Shown here in pieces: positions 43,201 through 54,307 of a stretch of DNA of 64,000 nucleotides. Both the position numbers and the translations under genes were made by a program. The notes below the pieces were generated by a model. The model had not been told where the DNA came from. It saw nothing but the letters and a program-made list of their open reading frames with translations, and made no database searches. Source of the stretch: Adiantum capillus-veneris (Eukaryota; Streptophyta; Polypodiopsida; Polypodiales; Pteridaceae); NCBI GenBank assembly GCA_014529385.2, contig CM043958.1, positions 120,257,518 to 120,321,517 on the forward strand, in the 5' to 3' direction. Numbering within the stretch: the first letter of the stretch is position 1; every line of letters starts with the position of its first letter.

Positions 43201-45348
43201 GAGATTCACTTTCTGGGACACATTGTCTCAAAGGACGGTGTCAGAATGGATCCTGCAAAAGTCGAAGCGATCAAGTCATGGCCAAATTTGAAGACGGTGC
43301 ATGATGTCCGAAGCTTTTTGGGACTATGCTCCTATTACAGAAGGTTTATCCGAAATTTCGCTGAGATTGCTTCACCTTTACATGCTCTTCAAAAGAAGGC
43401 AGTCACCTTTAGATGGACACAAAAAGAGATTTCAGCTTTTAATCTCTTAAAGGAAAAGATGACTTCGGATCCAGTCATTGTGTTGCCAGATCTTAGGAAG
43501 TCATTTGTGGTCCAGTGTGATGCCTGCGGTAGTAGCATTGGTGCTGTGCTAATGCAAGATGGCAGGGTAGTAGCCTATGAGAGCAGAATTTTGCAAGGGC
43601 CAGAGATGACCATGCAGGTCTATGAGAAAGAGTTACTGGCTGTGATTCATGCGCTCTTAAGTTGGAAACACTACCTGCTAGGTGCAGACTTTGTTGTCCA
43701 AACGGACCATCAGACCTTGCGATACTTCTTGACACAGACAAAGTTATCTGAGAAGCATATGCGATGGGCAAATATCTTGTCCATGTTTCATTTTCAGATT
43801 GTGCATGTGGAAGGCAAGAAGAACGTTGTGGCTGATGCCTTGTCAAGGAAGCCACAAATTTCAGCTGTGTCGATTCCTTATCATCATGAACTTGATGATA
43901 TGAGAGAACAGTATGCAAATGATGAAGATTTTGCAAGGGTCTTCGAGCAGCTAATGGATGGACAACGTCATGAACACTATCTTCTCAAAGACGGGTTCAT
44001 GATGATGCATGGCAGATTGTGTGTCACAAAGCCATTGCGACGCAAAGTTATGGAAGAAAGTCATGTTCCACCGTATGCAGGGCATCGTGGTATCGATGCT
44101 ACAGTTAAAGCGGTAGAGACATTCTTCTATTGGCCTACATTGAGAAGGGATGTGGATGCCTTTGTGCGAGAATGCCTAATATGCCAAAAGGTCAAGTTTG
44201 ACAGGCAAAAGGCACCAGGGTTATTGCAACCACTACCTATTCCAGATAAACCATGGGAAAGTATTGCTATGGATTTTATCTTTGATCTTCCGAGAACGCA
44301 GACAGGAAATGATGGTATTTGGACCATTATTTGCAGATTCAGCAAACAGGCTCATTTTATTCCTGTCAGGAAGAAGATAAAGCCAGATCAGATGGCACGC
44401 TTGTTTATGAGCAATATTTTCAAGTATCATGGCATGCCACAGTCGATTATTAGCGACCGTGATCCACGCATGACTAGTTTGTTCTGGAGAGGCTTGTTTG
44501 AGAATATGGGTACCACGCTCAAATTCTCTTCGTCATTTCATCCTCAAACAGATGGGCAGTCAGAAGAGGCAAATTCTACTGTCCTAGATCTGCTGAAGTG
44601 CTATGTGTCAGAGCATAAAGGAAAGTGGGAGCAGTATTTGCCATTGGTGGAGTATGCATACAATAATACAGTGCATTCATCAACTGGCAAGGCACCTTTT
44701 GAGATAGTTGAAGGTGGCAAGAAAGTTCCTCCCATACTGCATACAAAGGATAAGATATTTGAAGCAGATAAGTATGTTCAAGACATGGATGAAATGTACA
44801 AGAAGGTCAAAGTGGCCTTAGAAAGAACTCAGGCAAAGCAAAAGAAAGCAGCTGATCGTCACCGTCGTGAAGTGGTATATTCACTTGGTGATTGGGTGCT
44901 TCTACGGTTTGAAAAGGCAAGGTTAAAGAAGATGAAGGGCAAGGAAAGACTGTTTCCAAAGCTCAGCATGCGTTACTATGGGCCTTTTCAAGTGTGCGAC
45001 ATAATCAGTGATGTTGCATATAGGCTGAAATTGCCTGACAGTTGGAAGATTCACAATGCGTTTCATGTGAGTCTTCTCAGACCCTATGTGGGTGATGTGC
45101 CAGAAGATATGCCAGCTGAAGATCAGCCGGAAGTCGAGGAACTTGACGAGATCTTGCTCCCTGAACAGATTTTGGCACACAAAGAAAGGAAAGTGAAAGG
45201 CAAGGTTGCTAGGCGTTACTTGGTAAAGTTCAGAAACTATCCACCAATGGATGCTAAGTGGATGGAAGAAGGTGAACTTGCAGAGTCACCAACTGTGTTA
45301 TCACTTTACCTGGAAGCCTTCGATTTGCAACCTACCTTGACCCCTTGA
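40285..45348 (+). CDS. Gag-pol polyprotein of chromovirus A
   Basis: One open frame of about 1,687 residues. I start it at 40285 (MADRPDDVTEEV) because copies B and C begin the same way; the frame is open upstream to an ATG at 40234. Order: Pro/Gln-rich N-terminal gag; capsid-like domain (about 282-439); zinc knuckle CFICEQPGHIAYNC (520-533); protease with FFDPGAKANFISPEL (D590; Pro replaces the usual Thr/Ser) and DVLLGIPWL; reverse transcriptase (822-1002) with FFDDM (D932-D933); RNase H (about 1070-1190); integrase zinc finger (H..H, CLICQ); core with D1330, D1391 and E1427 in D-35-E spacing; GPF-like region (YYGPFQV); chromodomain (about 1627-1676; RRYLVKFRNYPPMDAKWMEE). It directs reverse transcription and integration, with the chromodomain likely targeting chromatin. 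Confidence 0.97.
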   Translation: MADRPDDVTEEVSSSQGQQTHEVGESSRPPQTDDDIFRTQLATAVAMFTQVMQNPRFLAFLQPPVPSQQVGSMDHIQKPVKARAQVIHTAQSMETPVHLTENMQSPQPVPKVQEQVAEMPVFQAVPIQPATFQQPIAGSNGQGSNLQAMQQVFPPPSVHPGYFGGGSVFQSMAGHAPGNQFYTPGTVFAGAQTMMPNPMYSVMGMQPGFQSTQGQFGMPQANFGMAGITNQQPNMAFPGQVNSGQGTQMNPNSVPMFQSLPYDNLTPLERPTPYKEGGKGVSFTTFTGFDDRKKALSFLQQFDKAYAGGNFTEASKVRKAATFLTGNAGQWWTTLLLQGQAPSTWIYFKQIFAAAWLSDDFEADVMTEWHQLNAATCRNLDDYNRKFWKALLPVTSYRFVPLTEQIEKYCCGLPKGLRKYCTKTKVTTLTQLIEVANTGNGLLKGEDCEFNTGVKAGSGKKNSAKKHVPNEAPKGTQESANAGKDKATAESEKGPAKKWKRRFPRKSEEQKKVLRTENKCFICEQPGHIAYNCPTKKRPADSEDKEDKKGKKPMAGLVPDMVGDKPNSDASELCRAWGKVRDQTVLIFFDPGAKANFISPELASKLGIRPEEMGYTAEAGLACPGHTEAVTPIIGKLRLHIQSYVDAEEFYIMPLDGCDVLLGIPWLFRVQGIMDAYNKKITVQSRGKTHILDVKLKGESIPTVSASAITSVMKKHLSAYLVFAREVSDFDESNLSVLDKERSMFLQQYSDCFSDSLPSQLPPERPEDHAIDLVPGCSPPNKPPYRVSAAQQKEIMGQVQELLEKGLIQPSSSPFCSPVLLVQKKDGSWRMCIDYRALNKNTIKNRFPIPRIDDIMDKLEGAAMFSRIDLKSGYHQIRIRSEDVHKTAFRTTFGLYEFLVMPFGLTNAPATFNRMMDRIFRPHQQFVGTFFDDMIVYSKNEEEHRHHLAMVFKELRSHRLLINAKKSEFFLEEIHFLGHIVSKDGVRMDPAKVEAIKSWPNLKTVHDVRSFLGLCSYYRRFIRNFAEIASPLHALQKKAVTFRWTQKEISAFNLLKEKMTSDPVIVLPDLRKSFVVQCDACGSSIGAVLMQDGRVVAYESRILQGPEMTMQVYEKELLAVIHALLSWKHYLLGADFVVQTDHQTLRYFLTQTKLSEKHMRWANILSMFHFQIVHVEGKKNVVADALSRKPQISAVSIPYHHELDDMREQYANDEDFARVFEQLMDGQRHEHYLLKDGFMMMHGRLCVTKPLRRKVMEESHVPPYAGHRGIDATVKAVETFFYWPTLRRDVDAFVRECLICQKVKFDRQKAPGLLQPLPIPDKPWESIAMDFIFDLPRTQTGNDGIWTIICRFSKQAHFIPVRKKIKPDQMARLFMSNIFKYHGMPQSIISDRDPRMTSLFWRGLFENMGTTLKFSSSFHPQTDGQSEEANSTVLDLLKCYVSEHKGKWEQYLPLVEYAYNNTVHSSTGKAPFEIVEGGKKVPPILHTKDKIFEADKYVQDMDEMYKKVKVALERTQAKQKKAADRHRREVVYSLGDWVLLRFEKARLKKMKGKERLFPKLSMRYYGPFQVCDIISDVAYRLKLPDSWKIHNAFHVSLLRPYVGDVPEDMPAEDQPEVEELDEILLPEQILAHKERKVKGKVARRYLVKFRNYPPMDAKWMEEGELAESPTVLSLYLEAFDLQPTLTP

Positions 45349-45920
45349 GTTTCAAAGCTACATGGATTGTCAGTGTGACAATGGCTTTTGAAACAAATGA
45401 TGTACATGGTATTTAAAGTGAGCTCAAATCAAATACCTGTTACATGAATGTTAGAGCTGTACAGATTGTCAGTTTGGCAATTGCTCTTATGGAATGTCCA
45501 AAAGTTTGGTTAGTGCTATAGAAGTGAGTATTTCTTGTCAGTTTGTCAAGGATACAGTGATTGCTTCTATTAAAGAGTACATGTGTAACTGCATTCTTAA
45601 ACTGTCGGTTTGGGTATGCTCGAAAGTGTTACGGGATCCAACGTGTACTATAAGACAGTGGCAAAATGTGCAGCTACCATTTTGTCATTGGAAAGTTAGT
45701 GACTCAAAGCAATGGCAGAGTGCGAAGCTACCACTATGTCATTGGGACAGGGTTCACACGCAGCAATACATGAGTCGACGAGGTGTTGAATACACCAGGG
45801 TTGACAATGAGCATGTATGTGTCGTATATGTGTTGACAGGTGTTGAATACATCAGTGTTGACAGTAAGCATGTACGACATAGATGCAAACGAGGACGTTT
45901 GAGATTTCAAGAGGGGGGTA
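45349..45920 (+). other. 3' untranslated region and polypurine tract of element A
   Basis: About 570 bp without recognisable coding sequence. It has internal near-repeats such as GTGGCAAAATGTGCAGCTACCA versus AATGGCAGAGTGCGAAGCTACCA (shortened) and GGTGTTGAATACA twice. Ends with AAGAGGGGGGTA (45909-45920), the polypurine tract before the 3' LTR. A 181-codon frame starting at 45494 runs into the LTR and is unlikely to be a gene. Confidence 0.7.
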
Positions 45921-47390
45921 TGTCACCAGCGTGTGACTACTATCTATCCTTTTTGTTGATTTCTTTCTTATTATCTATTTACTTTCACTTTTTGGAAACA
46001 CCCCTCGGGAAATCTAACTGCCCTGCATTGCATAGCTAGTGTGGAACTGTCCAGAGGGAGTCCAGGCCTGAGGGCAAGAGAGCACTAAGGTTGGACAAGG
46101 ACTATGGTTAGCCAAGTGGGGTCATTGACTAGCCAAAGTGGAATCCTTTGCTACAGAGGCTACATTTCAGTTCTGGATGTGGCCGCAGTGTACAAAGAGG
46201 GTCGGATGACCTAGAAAGATACAATGGCAGCATCTCCTAAAATTTAGGGAACTGCTATTTTGGGACCTGAAAATGTGTTGGCGTCATTACCTCCAGAATG
46301 ACAAAGGGAACATTTTCTTACTCTGGTGAAGTCAACTGGGCAACCGGTTGGGATATTTTTAGGCGGCAACCCCGAAACGGGAAAATGCTTGTAAAAGTGC
46401 CAAGTGGCACCTTCTGGTGCACTTGCCTTATGCAACACGAAGTGCGCTGAATTTGAAGAGGAGAGAGCCTTTTTCAGATTTTGTCACAGGTTAAGAGCTA
46501 TGGAGTGCTTGCTTTCCCTCTTATGCACAGTGCGGTGCCAGGAGTGATGCCCTGCACGCTACGCACTGCCTCTCTCTCCCCTTTGGCAGTATGTTATGCC
46601 CCTCTAGTGGGCTCTTCATTTGACCAATGTACAGTTGTGTGGTTTTATGCGCATCTCGAAAAGCCTCTTGCACCTTATCCACAATCCCATTACATTCAAC
46701 TCAATTCCCCCCGCAGGTACAGGTGAATTCGGAGAGGTTTCACGCCAGAAATCTCGTCCGATTCAAAGGGCAAGTAGCCCTACAGGTGCGGGAGCTCGAG
46801 GACTTGCTAGGGATGCGACCGGCACGCGAAACGGAGCCCGAAACAGTGAATTACAGCCTGCTGTGTATTTTTGCAGGTTTAGGGTTTTGGCCCTAAACGG
46901 ACCCTAATACCCCCAGAGGTTCGGGGACGCAAGGGGACCGCTGTACAGGCGATCTGGAGCATTTTCAGGGCTGAAAACAGAGAATTCAGCGTGCTGCAGA
47001 TTCTCGCCAGGTTTTGTAAAGTGCCCGTATGCGTCGGGAAAGTCGGCCAATGCGTGGGAATATTGACTGTGAAGGGTTCTAGTACAGTTATGCTGCCGAA
47101 ATCAGGCTGGAACAGTGGAAATTCAGCCGAGTTTGTGCGGGGCAGCTTGTAGGAACCACAACGTTTATTCCCTCTTTTGAATAATAAAGAAATACCGAAA
47201 GGGGCGCCTAAGTTAGGGGCCAATCTGGTGTCCGTCTACTCATACAGGTGCAATCTAGCAGCCTGTATCCCTCTCCCCTTTGATGTGTCTTGAAAGTACA
47301 GGTAAAATAGACGACTAATAATGGGTGAAAGCTAAATCAAGGTTTAAAGTAAAGTCTACCGCCCTTTTTGGATTGAACAGGCCGGTTTCA
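45921..47390 (+). mobile_element. 3' LTR of chromovirus A (1,470 bp)
   Basis: TGTCACCAGCGTGTGACTAC to GGCCGGTTTCA, then target duplication CACTC at 47391-47395. It matches the 5' LTR except for scattered substitutions, small indels and one replaced block at about 46654-46706. Confidence 0.95.
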
Positions 47391-47395
47391 CACTC

Positions 47396-47596
47396 CCCGA
47401 TGGAAAACTCCCAGAACTGCTGGCAGTGACGTGGCGGGCTTGTCCGGACCTGTCCGGAAATTGCGGCGCCATTCACGGACCGTTGACGTGGCAGCAGAGT
47501 ACGGTAAAAAGCTGAAAAGCGGGGGCTGTTTTGGCTATGCAATTGGGCTGCTTTTTTCTATGCAAATGCTGGCTCAGCTTATTGGCTACGCAATTG

Positions 47597-47683
<87 letters not shown>

Positions 47684-48085
47684 AAAAGCTCTGCTTTATT
47701 AAAAAAAGAGGGCTTGTGTGAGAGAGAAATAGCCTTGCTTTATTGTTGAGAGCTTTTGCTTTATTTTCCACAGAGCTTTTCAGCTTTTGGGGCTCTGCTT
47801 TTGGCATCCCTTGTAATCTTTAAATATGTGAGCAGGCCTCTCACAACTCAGAGCATCTGGACACAGAGTCTGAGTGTGAGCGCCTGCCCGCACTCTTGTA
47901 CTTTGAACTCAGATTAATACAAAAAGAAATACGGAAATGGGCGCCAGTCTTTGGGGCCAATATCTCTAGGCACGGAACTCCACTGGGCCAGTGTCGAATA
48001 AATTGTGAACTGTGAACTATTTTGAAGTGGTTATTTGGTACTGTCGCGGTAGATTCTTGACTTGGAGCGTCCAAGTTTGTTACAG
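47396..48085 (+). mobile_element. Right part of the 5' LTR of element D, with a long (GA)n tract
   Basis: Continues the sequence interrupted by element A and ends at TTTGTTACA just before the initiator-Met primer site. (GA)n of about 83 bp at 47599-47681. AATACAAAAAGAAATACGGAAATGGGCGCC near 47920 (two adjacent words) parallels AATAAAGAAATACCGAAAGGGGCGCC in the LTRs of A, indicating a distantly related LTR. Frames encoded by the GA tract are artefacts. Confidence 0.65.
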
Positions 48086-48097
48086 TGGTATCAGAGC
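48086..48097 (+). promoter_or_regulatory. Primer-binding site of element D, initiator Met type
   Basis: TGGTATCAGAGC, the same primer type as family E and unlike that of A and B. Confidence 0.85.
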
Positions 48098-48239
48098 ACG
48101 GCCAATTTCTCTTCTACGGGAAATCCGATCCCAATTTTTTTTCCGTGGCACTTATGGCTTCAGGCAAGGATGAGTCGACTCCCTTTGCATCCGGAGATGC
48201 GGGAAGGGATCACAATGAAGATTCAGGCAAGGAGTATGG

Positions 48240-48923
48240 TATAACCGGCCTATACAACGTAGAGGGCGGTACTATTTCAATTACCTGTTAACTTTACACA
48301 GAGCACTGAGAAGGGAAGAGAACACAGTTGCGTCCAGCGACTAGAATGTCACTGCGCACACGAGACCGACACCCTGTAGGCCCCAAAGACTGGCGCCCCT
48401 TTCGGTATTTCTGACATAGTAACAGGGGACGCCCTTTTTCGGGCTTCCCGTCCCCACTTTTCCGTCCCCACTTGCCGTCCCGCTCTCTTTTTTACACTAA
48501 AAATCCATTTCAGCCCCGTCCCCCGTCCCCCGTTCCCCCGTCCCGGAATGCGTCCCTTGTGACTATGATTTCTGACCATCATTGAAGACTACCATTTGAC
48601 CAACATCTACAATGTGGGTTAATTTACTGGCCCCTTTCAACTTATAAAGTTGCAGTGACTTGACGAGTGGCCCAAATTCCAGTTTGGCGCACACGAGCTT
48701 CCATACTCATCAGAATTCAGTGCTAACTGGCCCGAGCAGTCCCTGTCTGACCGACCTAGATCCCCGATGTGAGAAACCCATTTGGCTGCAGCCGTTTCAC
48801 ACTGGCCATGCAATGTCCACTTGCACCTTTTCAAGGGTTTTGGGACAAACAAGTAAAAATAAAATAAATATATCTAATACTTATTTACGGAAGGCAACAG
48901 GAAAAATACACCTCCTGGTGACA
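48240..48923 (-). mobile_element. 3' LTR of chromovirus B, carrying a MITE
   Basis: On the minus strand it begins TGTCACCAGGAGGTG at 48923 and ends GGCCGGTTATA at 48240. Without the MITE and its duplication it is about 523 bp and matches the 5' LTR (54308-54827) with four substitutions and one short indel that I can count. A polypurine-like run (CAAGGGTGGGGTG on the minus strand, 48924-48936) precedes it. Confidence 0.93.
48407..48575. mobile_element. hAT-type MITE, 153 bp, in the 3' LTR of element B
   Basis: The element is 48415-48567 with inverted ends CATAGTAACAGGGGACGC and, from the other end, CATAGTCACAAGGGACGC. Duplication ATTTCTGA at 48407-48414 and 48568-48575. The 5' LTR of the same element has the uninterrupted site with a single ATTTCTGA, so the insertion came after element B integrated. 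Internal sequence is C-rich (CCCCCGTCCC repeats). Confidence 0.95.
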
Positions 48924-49232
48924 CACCCCACCCTTGAAATACTGCAAGCGACCTCGCTTGCATGCCAATAATACATGCAGATATCTCCTTATATCACATA
49001 TATTCTATGATGGGAATCCAAGATATACATGCTTCTGGAAATGTAGCGTTGGACGATTAAACAATCCCACCAACCTGGCTACGACACATATATCAAGCAT
49101 AGAAATCTTCTAGTGTACTCTTGAGCACAAACTTCTCTAGCTAAATTCTGTATGGAAAGAGTAGATACAATTGCTTAACTACTCTCTTGAGCATCATGAA
49201 CCATGCTCTTGCCTTGCTCCAAAAAGGTTGCA

Positions 49233-52200
49233 TCAAGTCACTGTGGGTTCCATTTGAAAGGCTTCAAGATACAATTGCAATAGCTGAGGTGAATCAAGCA
49301 ATTCAGACTCTTCCATCCATTTGGCATCTAATGATGGATAGTTCTTGAACTTCACCAAATAGCGTCTTGCAACTTTTCCTCTAACCTTTCTTTCTTTATG
49401 TGCCAATATCTGTTCAGGAACAAGGATTTCATCCAATTCTTCCACTTCGGGTTGTTCCTCATCAAGCATATTCTCTGGCACATCACCAACAAAGGGCCTT
49501 AGAAGGCTGACATGAAAAGCATTATGTATTTTCCAGCCTTCTGGTAGCTTTAACCTGTAAGCTACATCGCTGATCTTTTCTGAAATCTGAAAAGGACCAT
49601 AATATCGCATACTGAGCTTAGGAAACAAGCGTTCCTTGCCTTTCCTTTTCCTTAACATGGCCTTTTCAAAGCGCAAAAGTACCCAATCACCAAGTGAAAA
49701 TACAAGTTCACGACGGTGACCATCAGCAGCATTCTTTTGCTTAGCCTGAGTCTTCTCAAGAGCAATCTTTATCTTCCTGTATGTTTCATCCATATCTTGC
49801 ACATACTTGTCTGCCTCAAATATCTTGTCCTTAGTCTGCAAAATGGGCGGGACTTTCTTTCCTCCTTCCACTATCTCAAATGGTGCCTTACCTGTTGATG
49901 TATGCACAACGTTATTGTAAGCATATTCAACCAATGGGAGATGGTGTTCCCAAGTTGCCTTGTGCTCTGAGACATAACATTTGAGTAGGTCCAAGACAGT
50001 AGAATTTGCCTCTTCTGACTGTCCATCAGTTTGCGGATGAAACGAAGAAGAGAACTTGAGCGTAGTGCCCATGTTCTCAAACAATGCCTTCCAGAAAAGA
50101 CTCGTCATACGTGGATCCCTGTCACTGACAATTGACTGAGGCATCCCATGATATTTAAAGATATTGCTCATGAATATCTTGACCATGTGTTGTGGTTTTA
50201 TCTTCTTCCTAACAGGAATGAAATGGGCCTGCTTACTGAACCTACAAATGATAGTCCAAATCCCATCATTTCTTGTTTGCGTCCTTGGAAGATCAAAGAT
50301 AAAGTCCATTGCTATACTTTCCCATGGCCTATCAGGGATTGGCAATGGCTGGAACAATCCCGGTTGCTTTTGTCTGTCAAATTTGACTTTTTGGCATACT
50401 AAGCATGATCTTACAAATGTGTCAACATCTTGACGCAAAGCTGGCCAATAGAAGAATGCCGCAACCCCTTTCACTATCGCATCAATTCCACGATGCCCAG
50501 CATAAGGTGGAGCATGACTTTCCATCAAAATCTTTGGCCGTAACTGTTTAGTAACGCATAACTTTCCATGCATCATGAGAAAGTCATTCTTAAGCATATA
50601 GTGCTCATGATGTTGCCCATCAACAAGCTGGTCATAGATCCTTGCAAAATCTGAATCTTCAGCATATTGTGTCTTCATTTCGTCTAGTTCACAATGGTAC
50701 GGAATTGACACTGCTGAAATTTGGGGCTTTCGTGACAACGCATCAGCCACCACGTTCTTTTTCCCTTGCACATGCACAATCTGAAAATGGAACATTGACA
50801 AGATGTTTGCCCATCGCATGTGCTTCTCAGACAACTTCGTCTGTGTAAGAAAATATCGCAAGGTTTGATGATCTGTTTGGACAACAAAATCAGCCCCTAG
50901 CAAATAGTGTTTCCAACTAGTGAGAGCATGAATTACTGCCAGCAATTCTTTCTCATAGACTTGCAAGTTCCTTTCAGTCTTCAAAAGAATTCTGCTCTCA
51001 TATGCGACTACTCGGCCATTTTGCATTAGAACTGCACCAAGACTATGGCCACACGCATCACATTGAACCACAAAAGGTTTAGAAAGATCTGGCAAAATAA
51101 TTACCGGATCTGAAGTCAGCTTCTCTTTCAAGTGTTTGAACGCTAAAATTTCCTTGGCTGTCCACTTGAAAGTAACTCCTTTTCCTTGCAGTGCATGGAG
51201 TGGAGAAGCAATCTCAGCAAAATTTCGGATGAACCTCCTGTAATAGGAACATAAGCCTAGAAAGCTTCGAATGTCATGTACGGACTTCAAGTCTGGCCAT
51301 GACCTAATTGCTTCCACTTTAGCAGGATCCATGCGTACCCCATCCTTTGAAACAATGTGCCCAAGGAAGTGAATTTCTTGCAAAAAGAACTCACTTTTCT
51401 TCGCATTGATGAGTAGCCTATTCTTGCGTAGCTCATTGAAAACTGCGGTCAAGTGATCCCTATGCTCCTCTTCAGACTTTGAGTAGACAATCATGTCATC
51501 AAAGAAGGTACCCACAAAGTTTCTATGTGGTCTAAAAATTATGTCCATCATTCTATTAAATGTGGCAGGAGCATTTGTGAGACCAAATGGCATGACAAGA
51601 AACTCATAGAGACCAAATGTTGTCCTGAACGCAGTCTTATGGACATCTTCTTGTCTAATGCGTATCTGATGATACCCGCTCTTTAGGTCTATTCTTGTAA
51701 ACAATGACGCTCCCTCAAGCCGATCAAGAATGTCATCTATCCTCGGTATGGGGAACCTGTTCTTGATGGTATTCTTATTCAAGGCGCGATAGTCAATGCA
51801 CATACGCCATGAACCATCCTTCTTCTGCACTAAGAGTACAGGCGAACAAAAAGGGGATGAACTGGGCTGAATCAGCCCCTTCTCTAAAAGCTCGTTGACC
51901 TGACCCATAATCTCTTTCTGCTGGGCTGCACTAACCCTGTATGGTGGTCTATTCGGTGGACTAGAACCTGGCACAAGATCTATAGTATGATCCTCAGGTC
52001 TCTCAGGAGGTAACTCCCCTGGCAAAGAGTCCGAAAAACAATCACTGAAACCACTCAAAAAAGTTGACCTGTCTTTATCTAAGGTAGACAAATTAGATAC
52101 AACTTGAGGTACTTCTTTTGCAAAGATCAAGTACGCAGAAAGATGATTCTTTATTACAGATGAAATAGCAGAAGCAGAAACAACTGGAACAGCCTCGCCT

Positions 52201-54222
52201 TTAAGCTTTACATCAAGGACATGAGTCTTTCCTCTATATACAAGGGTAATCTTTTTGTTGTAAGTATCCACCATAGCATGCAACCTGTAACACCATGGGA
52301 TACCCAATAACACATCACAGCCCTCAAGCGGCATAATATGAAATTCTTCCGCATCCACATAACTCTGAATGTGCAGACGAAGCTTTCCCAGAATGGGAGT
52401 AACAGGCTCTGAATGTCCTGGGCATGCCAAACCTGCTTCGCCTGTCATACCCATCTCCTCTGCACGAATGCCCAACTTTGATGCCAATTCTGGTGATATG
52501 AACTTTGCACGGGCTCCTGGATCAAAGAAAACAAGCACTGTCTGGTCTCTAACTTTGCCCCAAGCTCTGCACAGCTCCGTGGCATCTGTGTTTGGCTGAT
52601 CTCCAACCAAATCTGGAACAAGTCCTGCACTCGGCTTTGGCTTCTTCCCTTTATGGTCTGACTTGTCATCCTTATCCTGTGACTTCTTCTGTGGGTCCTC
52701 ATTTGCAAAGTGTCCTTCTTGTTCACAAATGTAGCATTTCTTGGCCTCCCTAAGAGCTTTCCTTTCTTGAAAAGTTTTGCAGGAAAAATGCCTTTTTTGT
52801 CCTTGTCCTCGTTCCGAAGAAGATTTAGACTGCTTCTTGGACGTATCAGCTTCTTCAGTGGAGGGCTTCTTTGTGGGAGGCTCAGAAGGCTTTGCTGCAA
52901 CATTGCCCTTGGCTGAAAACTGTTTGCCGTGGGACCCTTTCTTGTGGCTATTAAATCCATCGGAATCTCCCTTCGACAGATTGCTGGCCACTCTTGCATT
53001 CTCTATCAACTGAAACATATTCATGACAGTAGTCTTTGTGCAGTAGTCCCTGATTTTCTTGGGCAATCCGCAACAATACTTCTCAATCTGTTCTGACAAT
53101 GGCACAAACCAATAAGAGGTGACTGGCAACAGTGCGGCCCAAAACTGTTTATTGTACTCTTCCAAATTCGCACAGTGTTTAGCATTCAACTCGTGCCATT
53201 CTGTCATCACATCCACTTCAAAAGTGTTTGTCAACCATGCAGGCGCAAAAAGTTGTTTGAATTGGACCCACGTTGTTGGGGCTTGACCCTGGTTCAACAA
53301 TGCGGTCCACCATTGGAGCGCATTCCCTTTCAAGAAAGTGGCAGCCTTGCGTATCTTTGAAGATTCCGTGAAGTTGCCTCCAGCATAAGTTGCATCGAAC
53401 TGCTGTATAAAGGTCAAAGCCTTTAATTGGTCCTCAGTTCCTCTGAAAGTTTCAAACTTCACTCCCTGCCCACCTTCTTTGTAATCCTTAGGCTGACTCA
53501 AAGGAGCCACATTATCATAAACAGGTGCCTGTAGCAGTGGTGCTCCATGAGTGTTCATTCCAGCACTCGCATCAACTGTTTTCCCTGTCATATTTGCATT
53601 TTGTACGTATGGCTGCGAAAAACCAGCCATACCAAATTGTGTTCCAGGCACTCGAAACTGGCCATAGGCACCTTGAAAACCTGGTTGGACACCCATGTTT
53701 GCATACATAGGGTTACCCATACCTGTTTGTTGTCCCGAACACATTCCCTGGCATATAACCTGTGGAAGGTCCAGCCATAGCTTGAAACACTGAACCACCT
53801 CCATAATAACCAGGATAAGTATTAGGTAATGGAAGGGGCTGACGCATAGCCTGTTCATTGCTCCCTTGACCCTTCACAAACGGTTCCTGTCCAGCTAAAG
53901 CAAGTTGCTTTGGATCATTGGACACCGCTAGTTGCTCAACCACATGGGCTTTCCCTCGAGCATCATGAGTCCTCTGCACATTGGAAATCTCCTTTTCCTG
54001 CAGCGGCTCAGTCATGCCCTGTGTAGGAGGCTGAAAACCCTGTGTCGGAGCTTGTAAGAATTCCTGCATCCTTGGGTTGTTAGCCAACTGCTGAAACATG
54101 TCCATGCAACAATGCAGTTGAGTTCTAAACAACCTGTCCTCTTCTTGAAGAGTTGAAGGAATTTTCTCTGTGCCATGTGAGGAAGATCCCTCTTCAGGTA
54201 CTTGGTCTCTCTTCTCTGCCAT
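49233..54222 (-). CDS. Gag-pol of chromovirus B, one frameshift
   Basis: Starts at 54222 (MAEKRDQVPEEGSSSHG). A shift of frame near 53735 separates the N-terminal gag (…GYMPGNVFG) from the rest, which stays open to 49233. Order: capsid-like domain (NALQWWTALLNQGQAP); zinc knuckle CYICEQEGHFANED, where Asp replaces the last Cys; protease with FFDPGARAKFISPEL (same D-P-G as element A); reverse transcriptase with FFDDMIVYSK; RNase H (CDACGHS, VADALSRK); integrase with MDFIFDLP, SDRDPRMTS and TDGQSEEANS; GPF-like region; C-terminal chromodomain (RRYLVKFKNYPSLDAKWMEE). Very similar to A in pol and less so in N-terminal gag. The frameshift and knuckle change suggest it cannot make normal Gag. Confidence 0.93.
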
Positions 54223-54289
54223 ATTGACAATCTCTGTGTTGCTTTCACCCACAACAATCCACGCTGCACTTTTTGAAGAAAAAGTGACT

Positions 54290-54307
54290 ATCCCGTCGAT
54301 GGAACCA
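54290..54307 (-). promoter_or_regulatory. Primer-binding site of element B
   Basis: On the minus strand TGGTTCCATCGACGGGAT, identical over 18 bases to the site in element A and abutting the LTR end. Confidence 0.75.

Larger units (their letters stand above)
38701..47390 (+). mobile_element. Complete Ty3/gypsy chromovirus (element A)
   Basis: 8,690-bp element with two LTRs, a primer site, one uninterrupted gag-pol, a polypurine tract and a 5-bp target duplication CACTC (38696-38700 and 47391-47395). It probably sits in or next to the LTR of the older element D. All catalytic domains are present, so it could encode its own mobility functions. Differences between its LTRs show that it is not brand new. 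Confidence 0.95.

Noticed and set aside
43493-43936. 147-codon minus-strand frame within gag-pol of element A
   Set aside because: It is an antisense shadow of the RNase H coding region, with no domain of its own.
45494-46039. 181-codon open frame downstream of element A pol, considered as an envelope-like third ORF
   Set aside because: It runs across the polypurine tract into the LTR, lacks a signal peptide or convincing membrane anchor, and has no counterpart in element B.
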